Below, piece by piece: positions 51,331 through 59,874 of a stretch of 64,000 nt of DNA. This stretch comes from DASQHL01 sp963843685 (GTDB lineage: Bacteria; Chloroflexota; Dehalococcoidia; DSTF01; JACRBR01). Under the pieces are notes generated by a model that saw only the letters and a program-made list of their open reading frames with translations, did not search any database and was not told where the DNA came from. Both the position numbers and the translations under genes were made by a program. The stretch spans positions 68,916-132,915 of the forward strand of contig CAWJLO010000005.1 in the NCBI GenBank assembly GCA_963843685.1, read 5' to 3'. Numbering within the stretch: position 1 is the first letter of the stretch; every line of letters starts with the position of its first letter.

Positions 51331-52147
51331 TCGCCGCATGGATCTCGACGTCGCCATCGCTTTCGACGAAGTGTCGAAGCACTACTCCCTCTCGCTCCAG
51401 AAGGAGGCCACCGACTTCAAGACGGCGCTCCTGCACCTCCCAAAGTTCCTCTCGAACGCCCGCCGGCCGTTCGTGGCGCTCGACAAGGTGAGCCTGCGCG
51501 TCCGGCGCGGGGAGAGCCTGGGCATCATCGGTCCCAACGGCTCCGGCAAGAGCACCACGCTGCGTGTCATGGCCGGCATCGCCCCGCCCACGTCCGGCAC
51601 GGTCACCATCAATGGTCGCGTCTCCGCCCTGCTCGAGCTCGGCTCGGGCTTCCATCCCCGTATCAGCGGGCGCGAGAACGCCATCCTGAACGCTGTGCTG
51701 CTCGGACTGACGCTGCGCGAAGCGCATGAGGTGTTGCCGCGGATCATCGAGTTCTCCGAACTTGGCGACTTCATCGATCAGCCGATGCGCACGTACTCAT
51801 CCGGCATGTTCTTTCGGCTCGGCTTTTCGGTCGCCGTCCACGTTCAGCCTGAGATCCTCCTGATCGACGAGGTGCTCGCCGTGGGCGACGCGGAGTTCCA
51901 GAAGAAGTGCATGGACCATATCCACGGCCTCCGCCAGCAGGGCGTTACGCTCGTCCTCGTCACACACGACATGCTGAACCTGCCCATGTTCTGTGATCGC
52001 GGCATCCTGATCGAACAGGGGCACATCACAGATGAAGGGACGCCCCAGGAGGTCGTGCACAACTACCTCGCGCGTGTGGAGAAGTTGCTTGCGCTCCGCG
52101 TCGATGAACGCGAGCGCCTCAAGATGGCACAGGCAGTTTCGTCATGA
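51320..52147 (+). CDS. ABC transporter ATPase for polysaccharide export (Wzt-like)
   Basis: 275 residues. Walker A IIGPNGSGKSTTLRVMAG; signature YSSGMFFRLGFSVA, the YSSGM variant typical of Wzt/TagH; Walker B ILLIDEVLAVGD. No C-terminal carbohydrate-binding extension as in E. coli O9a Wzt. The ATG overlaps the permease stop, with GGGGGG upstream. Partner of the preceding permease. Confidence 0.88.
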   Translation: MRSDRRMDLDVAIAFDEVSKHYSLSLQKEATDFKTALLHLPKFLSNARRPFVALDKVSLRVRRGESLGIIGPNGSGKSTTLRVMAGIAPPTSGTVTINGRVSALLELGSGFHPRISGRENAILNAVLLGLTLREAHEVLPRIIEFSELGDFIDQPMRTYSSGMFFRLGFSVAVHVQPEILLIDEVLAVGDAEFQKKCMDHIHGLRQQGVTLVLVTHDMLNLPMFCDRGILIEQGHITDEGTPQEVVHNYLARVEKLLALRVDERERLKMAQAVSS

Positions 52148-52890
52148 TGGTACGGCTCGACTTCGGAGGTTCCGCGAAGCGAGCGGCCCGCGCCCTCCGG
52201 GTAGGCCCGCGCCCCGCACCCGACGTGACGTTCGTCGCTGAGGCCGGTCCCCACCTCCCGTTCCGCAACGAGAGCATCGACGAACTCTTCGTCGGCCGTG
52301 CCGTGGCGTACCGCGACGATGTCGCTGCGACGCTCGACGAGTTGTGGCGCGTCGGCAAGGCGGGTGCGCTCATCCACCTCACGCTGCCGCACGCGTCTTC
52401 CGTGATCGCCGTCTCCCGTGACGCGCGCTCACGTCCGCCGCTTACGCTGAACACCTTCAACCACTACGACCCACGGCTCAAGCCGCCGGATGCCGGACCG
52501 ACGGCGTTCACCGTCGAGCGCGCGAGGCTCCGTGTCGCCGGCCAGCGCCACGACGACACCGGGCTGGCCCTCGCTCGCGGCCCGTTCGCGATGATCGTCG
52601 AGAAACTGGCGAACGGCAGTCGCGGCAGCCAGTACAGGTTCGAGCGATGGTTCGCCAACCTGATCGGCGGATTCGAAGAGTTCGATGTCGTCCTCGCCGT
52701 CGTCAAGCGGGAGCCATCCAGTGCCCCCGCACACGCGACGGTCTCCGACACGTCGACGCTTCGCGTCACGAGCGACGTCGCACACGAGGCGGTGGCCATC
52801 GAGCCGGAGATGGACGACGCATCCCCCAACATCGACCTGCCGGAGAGTCTCCCCGCGCGACCCCTCGGCGGCGGCCCCTCACAGCCATGA
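52144..52890 (+). CDS. SAM-methyltransferase-like protein of the glycan operon
   Basis: 248 residues. Lacks an obvious motif I but shows the C-terminal part of a methyltransferase fold: LPFRNESIDELFVGRAVAYRDDVAATLDELWRVGKAGALIHLTLPHAS. The last 60 residues look disordered. It overlaps the Wzt stop (ATGATGG) and the next methyltransferase start, so it is part of the operon. Possibly decorates the exported glycan; unproven. Confidence 0.5.
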   Translation: MMVRLDFGGSAKRAARALRVGPRPAPDVTFVAEAGPHLPFRNESIDELFVGRAVAYRDDVAATLDELWRVGKAGALIHLTLPHASSVIAVSRDARSRPPLTLNTFNHYDPRLKPPDAGPTAFTVERARLRVAGQRHDDTGLALARGPFAMIVEKLANGSRGSQYRFERWFANLIGGFEEFDVVLAVVKREPSSAPAHATVSDTSTLRVTSDVAHEAVAIEPEMDDASPNIDLPESLPARPLGGGPSQP

Positions 52891-53694
52891 CGACTGATAC
52901 CCGACGCGATGGCCTGGATCTGTCGTACTCGATAGACGACTTCGACGCCGGAACGCGGCGCGACTCGCACTTCCTCTACCGCGCCATCGAGGACACTATG
53001 CTGAGTCTCGTGACCGACCTCCCCGGAGGACGCGTGCTGGACGTCGCCTGCGGTACCGGAAAGCAGGCAATGCGCATCGCCCAGCGCGGCTGCTATGCGG
53101 TCGGCGCCGAGGCATCCGTCGGAGATGATCGGCCTCGGCCGCTGGGTCCACCCGGAAAGCCAGGCGCGGATGACGCGCAGCATCGCCGAGTCTCTCCCCT
53201 ACCGCGATCGTTCGTTCGATCGCGTCATGTGCCAGGGCTCGCTCGACCACTTCGCCGACCCACGCGCCTTCATGCGCGAGGCCGCCCGCGTGACGCGCGA
53301 TGATGGCCGCGTGATCATCGCGCTCGCAAACTTCGAGAGCGTCTCTTGCCGCATCGGGCGTACCATCGATCGCGCAAAGCGCCGCCTCGGCCGACCGCGC
53401 CCGCCGTGGCGTCTGTACTGGCAGATCCCCGAAGATCACAACGTCAAGGGTGACCTCCAGTACGTGCGCTCGCTGGGAGGCGATAGCCTGCAGCTCGAAC
53501 GCTGCTTCGGCATCTCCCTGCTGTGGAACACGGAGCCCGTCGGCTGGCTGCTGGACCGTCTGCCGGAGCGCGCCGCTACCGTCATTTGGAGCGCGCTTGA
53601 CCGCGTGGCCCGCCCGATGCCGCGGCACGCCGACATGATCATCTCGATCTGGCGCAAGAAGCGGAGCGATGTCTCATGGACGACGGTGGCCTGA
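52887..53694 (+). CDS. SAM-dependent methyltransferase, broken by a one-base frameshift
   Basis: Frame 1 carries motif I (GGRVLDVACGTGKQAMRIAQRG); the continuation MIGLGRWVHPESQ...ESLPYRDRSFDRVMCQGSLDHFADPRAFMREAARVTRDDGRVIIA (motifs II-IV) is one frame away. Removing one G at 53121-53122 joins AEASV to EMIGLG. The span is 3n+1; restored length 268 residues. Methyltransferase_11-type, probably for glycan or lipid modification. Confidence 0.65.
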
Positions 53695-54521
53695 CGCAGG
53701 ACTTCGACGCTCACGCGCTCTTCACCTTCGCGGAGATCCCTGATTCGCCGCCTCTCGCCAATCGCTGGGCGCGCACGAAGCGCTGGTTCGTCATCGCCTT
53801 CGTCGAGGGATGGCTTGCCGTCTGGCTGTTCCGGCTCAAGGAGCGCCTGCGTGAGCGTCGAATCGTCTTTGTGCCGGGGCTCTGCGACATGCTCTCGCGC
53901 GTGCTCTTCCGCGTCCAGATCGGCGACCGCGTCAGCATCGGCCCCGGGCTGATGATCACGCACGGCAACGTCGTCATCGATGGCCGGACCACCATCGGAC
54001 GCGACTGTCAGATCAACCCGTGGGTCACGATCGGGCTCTCGAACAGCAAGCGCCTGGGGTTCAGCGTTGAAGGCCCGACCATCGGCGACCACGTCCACGT
54101 TGGCACGGGCGCCAAGATCCTCGGCCCGGTGCACGTCGGGGACTATGCGCGAATCGGCGCTAACGCCGTCGTCGTCCGCGACGTCCCGCCGAACACGACC
54201 GTCGTCGGCGTCCCGGCTCGTCCGGTAGGCGCCGCCGAGTCACTCACTCAACACGATGCGTCAGGAAGCGACGATCGCCTGGTCGCCCACATGCGCGCCG
54301 CCATCGTGGATTACCGGCTGCGCCGTCAGTCGTTGCGTTCACTGATCGACACCCTGCTCGGCTCGTTCGAAATCGCGTCGGAGGAGCTGCGTGGCACCCA
54401 GGAAACGATGAAGGACGACCTGATCTTCCTCGACGCGGTCGCCGCCACGGGAGGAGAAGAGACGCCGCAAGTCGCCGCCGCGGTGGACAAAGTCGAAGCT
54501 GCGCTCGTCGGGGTCGCCTAG
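53676..54521 (+). CDS. Hexapeptide-repeat acyltransferase (serine acetyltransferase-like)
   Basis: 281 residues. Left-handed beta-helix repeats (VQIGDRVSIGPGLMITHGNVVIDGRTTIGRDCQINPWVTIG; IGDHVHVGTGAKILGPVHVGDYARIGANAVVVRDVPPNTTVVGVPAR) with catalytic His in MITHGN. A 90-residue C-terminal helical extension follows. It probably O-acetylates a sugar or amino acid in the glycan operon. Starts inside the preceding gene; its stop overlaps the convergent beta-lactamase stop in CTAG. Confidence 0.75.
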   Translation: MDDGGLTQDFDAHALFTFAEIPDSPPLANRWARTKRWFVIAFVEGWLAVWLFRLKERLRERRIVFVPGLCDMLSRVLFRVQIGDRVSIGPGLMITHGNVVIDGRTTIGRDCQINPWVTIGLSNSKRLGFSVEGPTIGDHVHVGTGAKILGPVHVGDYARIGANAVVVRDVPPNTTVVGVPARPVGAAESLTQHDASGSDDRLVAHMRAAIVDYRLRRQSLRSLIDTLLGSFEIASEELRGTQETMKDDLIFLDAVAATGGEETPQVAAAVDKVEAALVGVA

Positions 54522-55367
54522 CGCGCCGCGGCCAGCGCGTCCCATGCCGCCTTCCCCAGCCGGCCGAGTGTGACGTTCCCTTCCGCCTCGCGCCCGGTGC
54601 CCGGCCCGGTGCCGCCTTCGCAGAAAGCCGACAGGACGAACGAGCCACGTGGCCCCTTGAACACCGCGCCGCCCGTGCGCACGCCGTTGAGGAACGAGCC
54701 GCCCTTTTCCGCGACCCACGCATTCCTTCGGATCGCCGAGCATGTTCATCTCGTTCCACGGCAGCTCACGCGACAGCTCGTGCCGGTAGTCCGACCGGCG
54801 CATGATCCGCAGCATGTCCTCTGACGCTTCCGCCGACACGCACTCATGCCGCGCGATCAGCGTCAGCAGCTTCACGATGTCCCCGGATGAGCTCACCGAC
54901 ATCTTGCGCGCGTCGAGCCCTGCCGAGTTATCGCCCAGCCGGCGGAAGAGCCGTGTCGCGCTCAGCCCCATCCGCCCTGCCATCTCGTTCACGAACGGCA
55001 GCCCCGCCAGATCGATACACATGTTGGTCGCCGAGTTGTCCGAGATGATCATCATCAGCACCGCCGCGTCGCGCACCGTGAGCTGGACGCCAAAGTCCAG
55101 CTTCGCCAGCACGCCCGACCCCAGGCAGCGGTGCTCCCGCCCGTACATCACGCGATCGGCGAGCGACACGCGCCCGTTAGCCACTGCTTGGTACAGGGCC
55201 GCGAGCACCGGTACCTTGATCAGTGACGCGGTCGGCATGACGGCGTCCTCGTCGTGCGCGATGTGCTCTCCGGAGCCCAGTACCGTGAGCGACCATGTGC
55301 AGGTCCCGGTGTACGCGTCACTGATCGCGCGCAGCTCGCGATCCAGCGTCGCAAGATCGCCGCTCAC
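54518..55367 (-). CDS. Class A beta-lactamase-related protein, broken by a one-base frameshift
   Basis: Serine active-site motif PTASLIKVPVLAALYQ (SxxK), then ISDNSATNMC (SDN) and a downstream GGS stretch that appears only after frame correction (WVAEKGGSFLNGVRTGGAVFKG; KTG-like equivalent). One extra base near 54725 breaks DPKNAWVAEKGG; the 850-nt span is 3n+1, restored length 282 residues. No signal peptide, unlike secreted beta-lactamases. GTG start overlaps the upstream cupin stop (GTGA). Hydrolase substrate unknown. Confidence 0.65.
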
Positions 55368-55807
55368 TTCACCACCCCCGCTTCGAGCTCGGCCTGCGTG
55401 TACTCGACCTGCTCGTCCTTGAGGTCGGGGTCGTACGGCGGGTCGGGATAATTCACCAGCCACGCTTCATCATCCCCGATGTTCTCGAGGCCCGTGGCCA
55501 CGTTCGCCGGGATGAACAGGCGCTCCGGGATCGATGCGTCGAGCACGTGCTCCTGCCGCTTGCCGCCCTCATACAGGATGATCTTCATCCGGCCGCGGAT
55601 GCAGACGTAACGCGCCGCGCGCACACGATGCAGATGGTAGCCCTTGAACGCCCCCGGCGCGGCGGCCGTCAGATAGGCGGTCGTCAGGCGGCCGTCCTTG
55701 TACAGCTCGATCAGCCAGCCATTCTCGTGACCCGCGTGGTCGTACGTGACGACCCGCTTCGCCGATTCCTTCGCAATCTGGTCGATCATGTCAGCGATCC
55801 TCGCCAC
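55364..55807 (-). CDS. Cupin, sugar ketoisomerase / WxcM-like family
   Basis: 147 residues. Barrel with AAPGAFKGYHLHRVRAARYVCIRGRMKIILYEGG and a conserved YPDPPYDPDLKDEQ end, as in dTDP-4-dehydrorhamnose 3,5-epimerase-related cupins. It fits sugar-nucleotide processing next to the glycan export genes. GTG 55807 is the annotated start; an internal ATG 18 nt later follows GCGAGG and may be the true one. Translationally coupled to the beta-lactamase-like gene. Confidence 0.65.
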   Translation of the reverse strand: MARIADMIDQIAKESAKRVVTYDHAGHENGWLIELYKDGRLTTAYLTAAAPGAFKGYHLHRVRAARYVCIRGRMKIILYEGGKRQEHVLDASIPERLFIPANVATGLENIGDDEAWLVNYPDPPYDPDLKDEQVEYTQAELEAGVVK

Positions 55808-55856
55808 CTCCGCGCGCTGATCATGCGGTAGGGGCGGCTCGCGGGCAAGGGCGGCG

Positions 55857-56354
55857 CTACGTCGGCGAGCCGGCCATCATCGCCGCGCGACCGACGACGC
55901 CGACGGCGCGCGGAAACAGGCTGCGCACCGGCTTGAGGATGATGTTCGTCTCGGCCTTCAGGATCCCCGGGATGCCCGCGAGCGTCTTCGTCATGAAGTC
56001 GGTCAACTCATCGTTGCTCGGGAAGAACGCCAGCACGATGATATCCGCGTTGCCCGTGGTGTACCCCACGTACACCACACCCTCGGCCTCGGCGATGCTC
56101 TCGGCGATCGCTGTGATCCGCGACAGCTCCGACGAGATGCTGATCACCGCCGCCGTGTTGAGCCCGAGCTTGGCCGGGTTTGTCGTCCCGACAATGCGTA
56201 GCACGTCATCACGGATCAGTCGCTCGATCCGGTTGCGGACGGTCCCTTCAGAGACCCCGACCGCCTCTGCGATCTCGCGGTTGGTCGCCCGGCCGTTCTC
56301 CTCCAGGATGCTGAGAATGTGGTGATCGACGGCGTCCGGCTTCGTAAACGGCAA
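55857..56354 (-). CDS. Lrp/AsnC-family transcriptional regulator
   Basis: 165 residues. N-terminal HTH (VDHHILSILEENGRATNREIAEAVGVSEGTVRNRIERLIRDDVL) and a RAM ligand-binding domain (VYVGYTTGNADIIVLAFFPSNDELTDFM). The start TTG 56354 (LPFTKPDAVDH) follows GAGAGGCGG; the longer frame has no ribosome site. Binds amino acids or similar effectors; likely autoregulated. Promoter listed at 56390. Confidence 0.85.
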   Translation of the reverse strand: MPFTKPDAVDHHILSILEENGRATNREIAEAVGVSEGTVRNRIERLIRDDVLRIVGTTNPAKLGLNTAAVISISSELSRITAIAESIAEAEGVVYVGYTTGNADIIVLAFFPSNDELTDFMTKTLAGIPGILKAETNIILKPVRSLFPRAVGVVGRAAMMAGSPT

Positions 56355-56389
56355 TGCTCCGCCTCTCTCGCGCCCTGTTTCGTCAACGC

Positions 56390-56419
56390 ACGATAGGCAC
56401 CCTTCTCGATCAGTGTCAA
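56390..56419 (-). promoter_or_regulatory. Promoter of the Lrp/AsnC gene
   Basis: Leftward TTGACA (56414-56419), 18-nt spacer, TATCGT (56390-56395), 36 nt before the chosen TTG start. Confidence 0.55.
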
Positions 56420-56578
56420 GCACTTGGCGGTCAAGTCGACCCTTCCCGAGACCATCGGCGGGCGGCTATGCGTTCGACGGTCGGAGGCGCCGCCGGAGCG
56501 CGTGCATGGCGTCGCGGGCACGATCGCCGGCGACGTCCGACGGACGCGCCCCAGTCGCGCGAACAGTCACGCTTGTAA

Positions 56579-56608
56579 TTGACACCTCGACGTCCGCGTC
56601 CGTAGAAT
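56579..56608 (+). promoter_or_regulatory. Promoter of tRNA-Asp
   Basis: TTGACA (56579-56584), 18-nt spacer, TAGAAT (56603-56608), about 55 nt before the tRNA. The surrounding 56355-56663 stretch shows nothing else but this and the Lrp promoter. Confidence 0.65.
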
Positions 56609-56663
56609 GGGTCAGCCCGAAGGAGCGCCACCGGCGAGGCTTCGGGCGTTGCTCTGCGCGCGC

Positions 56664-56740
56664 GGCCCCGTGGTGTAGCGGTCTAACATGCCACCCTGTC
56701 ACGGTGGAGATCGAGGGTTCGAATCCCTTCGGGGTCGCCA
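56664..56740 (+). tRNA. tRNA-Asp (anticodon GTC)
   Basis: 77 nt with encoded CCA. Acceptor stem GGCCCCG / CGGGGTC, anticodon stem CCACC / GGTGG around loop CTGTCAC (anticodon GTC), T-arm GAGGGTTCGAATCCC. The 3' half also serves as the integration site of the element to the right: the recombinase reading frame runs into it from the opposite strand. Confidence 0.95.
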
Positions 56741-58284
56741 GTGACACTATTCGAATCGGCTCCTTCAGGGGCCGATGCCGCTTTCACGGAGCCTTCGCAG
56801 GCGCGCAGCACGGCCCGGAATCTTGGTCTTGCGGCTATTCCGACGATGTCCTTCTTCGCCACGTCAACATGGATGCCTCCGAAGAAGACGTTCAGGAACT
56901 CGTGCCGCTCGGCCGTGTCCATCTCGGCCCAGAGGTCGAGCGCCTGCTCCAACTGCCGACCGGCGTCCAGCGCATCCCGCTCGCCGGGGTCGGTCACGGT
57001 GTTGATTTTGGCTTCCAGCTCGGCCTTCATGAGTCGATACTCGGAGTCTTCGACAGCGCCATCGATGTACGCGTGCCCTAGTCGCTTCAGCTTGGCCTCG
57101 GCCTGCTGCCTTTCGGCCTCTGCCTGAACGCGTTCGTCGAGGTTGCCGAACATCACGACGATGCGCTTCTGCCACGTCGAGGGCAGCTTGAGGCCGCGGA
57201 TGATGTCGTCCATCTGCTGCTCGATGACCGCAGCCCGAACGCTGCCGCCGCCGGCTGCGCACTCGATGCCTCGCGACGGCGAGGTGCATCGATAGTACGC
57301 GCCACCCTGAGTCGTGGTGGCCCACAAGTTCTGTCCACAGTCGGCGCACTTCGCAATCCCTTGAGCAAGTAAGTGCGGAACGCTTTGTTCCACGTACGCG
57401 GGCGCTTGGCATGGTTCTCGCGAATCGCGCGGCACTTCTCCCACAATTCGTCGGACACGATGGCCTCGTGCTTGCCCTCTCGCACCTCGCCCTTGTACCG
57501 CATCTTGCCGAGGTAGAACGGGTTCGTCAGCATGTCCCGAATGGAGTCCTTGGTGAACGGCCTCGGGCCGACGACGCCATGCTCCGACTTCTTGCGCTTG
57601 TTCCGGGTCTTGAAGCCGAGCGTGTTCACGAAGTCGGCTATCTCCCTCATGGACTGGTTGCCTGTCGCGTAACGGTCGAAGAGCGTCAAGACGACCGCAT
57701 GCCTCTTCGGGTGCAAGGCACTGGAAGGTTGTTGGTGCACTCCTTCAGGGTGCAGCGGTGATGGCCGCACGCTTTCACGTAACCGAACGGCAAGGTCTCC
57801 GTTGTAGAGGCCGCTCTCAGCCCGAGCCTGCTTCGCGCGGCGCATCTTCTGTTTCAGGTCTGCCGAGTACCACTCGGCCACGCCGTCCATACAAGCCTTC
57901 CAGCATTCGGATGCCGGAGATTGCGGGTCGGTCAGTGGTTCCTTGACACTCACCAACTCCACGCCGACGCTCTGCAGCAGAGTCTTGTACACGACGGCGT
58001 CATGCACGTTCCGCGCGAAGCGGTCGAACTTCCAAACGTAGATGCGAACGAAGCGCCTCGCCTTGGCATCAGCAATCATGCGCTGGAACTCGGGACGCTT
58101 GTCGGTCTTCGCTGAGACAGCCCTCGTCACGAAAGACTTCAACGACAGTGAAGCCGTCGCGCCCTGCCGCCTCCCGCATGTCCTTCACTTGGAAGTCCAG
58201 CGAGTGTCCGTCCACCTGCTCGGCAGAACTGACGCGGGCGTAGAGTGCAGCACCGCGCATCGGCTGAATCGGCGTCTCAGGCAT
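56683..58284 (-). pseudogene. Large serine recombinase, four frameshifts
   Basis: Pieces in three frames assemble into one 533-residue protein: resolvase domain (ALYARVSSAEQVDGHSLDFQ with catalytic Ser; VWKFDRFARN), recombinase domain (NGDLPFGYVK, DRYATGNQSMREIADFVN, FTKDSIRDMLTNPFYLGK), zinc ribbon (CADCGQNLW...YYRC) and a coiled-coil tail. One-base indels lie near 58119, 57791, 57717 and 57359; they cancel, leaving a 3n span. The C-terminus reads antisense through the tRNA (DPEGIRTLDLHRDRVAC). It catalysed integration of this element. Confidence 0.8.
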
Positions 58285-58465
58285 CGGTCACCCCCGCAGT
58301 GGGTTGTAACGCCGCGGTGTTCGCAGCGGCCCGTCGCGCTTGCACCTTCACGAGTATACGTGCGATGGTCATGCAGGCCCGTTCCTCGTCCGGCGACAGA
58401 GGTGTCGCGCCGTCGTATTCGACCGTGCGCTTCTTCTTCGGTGCCTTGGTCGTCCGCTTGCCCAT
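58277..58465 (-). CDS. Small basic protein upstream of the recombinase
   Basis: 62 residues, starting MGKRTTKAPKKKRTVEYDG and then one helix (SPDEERACMTIARILVKVQARRAAANT). Its stop overlaps the recombinase start (ATGCCTGA), so the two are co-translated, as with small regulators or directionality factors of serine integrases. No homology recognised. The GAAGGG ribosome site lies in the 3' arm of an 8-bp hairpin, which could control expression. Confidence 0.55.
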   Translation of the reverse strand: MGKRTTKAPKKKRTVEYDGATPLSPDEERACMTIARILVKVQARRAAANTAALQPTAGVTDA

Positions 58466-58470
58466 GAGAA

Positions 58471-58494
58471 AACCCTTCCCACGGGAGAAGGGTT
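58471..58494 (-). promoter_or_regulatory. Hairpin covering the ribosome site of the small basic protein
   Basis: Arms AACCCTTC and GAAGGGTT, 8-nt loop. In the leftward transcript the second arm contains GAAGGG, the ribosome site, followed by TTCTC and the ATG. The T-rich tail could alternatively make it a weak terminator. Confidence 0.45.
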
Positions 58495-58907
58495 TGCGTG
58501 CGACACATCCATCGTCAGCAGGCTTGCCGTCTCCCAAATGCCGGCCTTCGCCAGCAACTTGGTTGCCAACCGCATGGTTCCGGGAGCATCGGTCGCTCCG
58601 GCTGGCTTTGGCACCTTCACGGGTAGCTCACGCCACCGCCTGAGAGGCTTGCCGGACGAGTCGCTGGGCCAGTTCCCTACTCGCCGCTCTTCATGTGTCT
58701 CCCACGATTATAACGCGCCCGCAAGGATTCAAAACCTTCCACACTGGGCAGCGTGTTGTTTGGCTTCGGGAGCCGGAATCAGTTTCCCAGCATGAGAGAT
58801 TTGGAGAGGTTCCGCCGAGATGCGCGCACCGCGTTCACTTGGTCAGCGAACCGTTCCCGCTGCTCCGTGACGAAGCCGAAAGCGGCACCGCGCGCACGCA
58901 GCGTGCC
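58495..58907. other. Gap without a convincing gene
   Basis: Only short overlapping ORFs. A leftward frame near 58500-58620 (MRLATKLLAKAGIWETASL) is somewhat coding-like but has no clear ribosome site and runs into the hairpin. Nothing else recognised. Confidence 0.4.
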
Positions 58908-59795
58908 TCACGCCATCTCGACGAGGCGGTCGCGAACGTCAGCGAGCCTATGCGGTTCGCAGTGAATGCGTAGCTTCGGATGCTGGTTGCGATGCAGCGA
59001 GGTCTTGAGATGCTGGCGCGTGCGCGTGAAGAACAACCGCCGGAGTTCGGAACTAACCGTGTCGGTGCACCACCGCTCCGAAACGCCATTGCTTGGTTCG
59101 AACATCGCGACGAGGTGCGGATTAGTCAGATTGAAGGCGGTGCGGTCAGGGTCGAACAGCACGTATGGCTGCTCGGCGCGACGTTGCCAATCCTTGTGCT
59201 CAGGAAAAACCTCGATGTTCCTCAGTCTGCCCCGCGTGTCGGGCTGGGCGAGGATGTTCAGGTAGTCGCGCATTAACGTGTACCCCTCGTCCTTCCAGAT
59301 GAGGCGACGGTCGTTGATGAGATTGCCCACCGTCCCGCAGCCCACGTAGTGGTATTCGCGCCGCCGGGCGTCGGGCAGGAACTTCGCGCAGATGAACGCG
59401 ACTGCATCTCCGAGCACTAAGCTGCCGCGCACGTCCCGGCGGCATACGCCCCACGTGGCTCTTCTTGGGTCACCGAACTGCGTGATGGCGGAGAAGAACG
59501 AAGGGTCATCGCCCCAGTCCAGATAGCTGTCGGCACGCCGGTATTCTTCTAGGAACCGCTTCATCCGCACGTCATGTTCTGCGGCGGCAAGTACGTGCGA
59601 TAACTCCCGTTGGTTCGGCTGTACGTGTCGGTACACACAGACGTAAATCTTAGTCGGCGCGCTTAGCACCGTCTCCGTACGCGCCGCCTGTCTTCCGCCC
59701 ACCCTTGCACCGTTCCTCTTGGCAGTATCAGAGTGGCCGGCTTGCGTCGTCACCGACGCAAGTCGTGCGCGTTGACTTGGTGTTAGCTTCCCCAT
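58908..59795 (-). CDS. Unknown protein of the integrated element (possible modified-base-binding fold)
   Basis: About 295 residues from MGKLTPSQRARL. The N-terminal 60 residues are basic; the core (IYVCVYRHVQPNQRELSHVL, WGVCRRDVRGSLVLGDAVAFICAK, REYHYVGCGTVGNLI) has a beta-rich pattern resembling Nmad/ASCH-type proteins linked to modified nucleotides, but this is a weak resemblance. Several in-frame Met codons upstream make the start uncertain. It is divergent from the helicase fragment. Confidence 0.5.
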   Translation of the reverse strand: MGKLTPSQRARLASVTTQAGHSDTAKRNGARVGGRQAARTETVLSAPTKIYVCVYRHVQPNQRELSHVLAAAEHDVRMKRFLEEYRRADSYLDWGDDPSFFSAITQFGDPRRATWGVCRRDVRGSLVLGDAVAFICAKFLPDARRREYHYVGCGTVGNLINDRRLIWKDEGYTLMRDYLNILAQPDTRGRLRNIEVFPEHKDWQRRAEQPYVLFDPDRTAFNLTNPHLVAMFEPSNGVSERWCTDTVSSELRRLFFTRTRQHLKTSLHRNQHPKLRIHCEPHRLADVRDRLVEMA

Positions 59796-59874
59796 ACCGC
59801 CCATCGCTCGAAGGAATCTGACTGTGATAGGTTGGGGCATCATTGTACGTGCCCTAAGAACGAGGACATCCAGC

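Noticed and set aside
56683..56760. Leftward coding sequence DPEGIRTLDLHRDRVAC as part of a distinct gene
   Set aside because: It is the antisense of tRNA-Asp, a well-known translation artefact; kept only as the tail of the recombinase frame.
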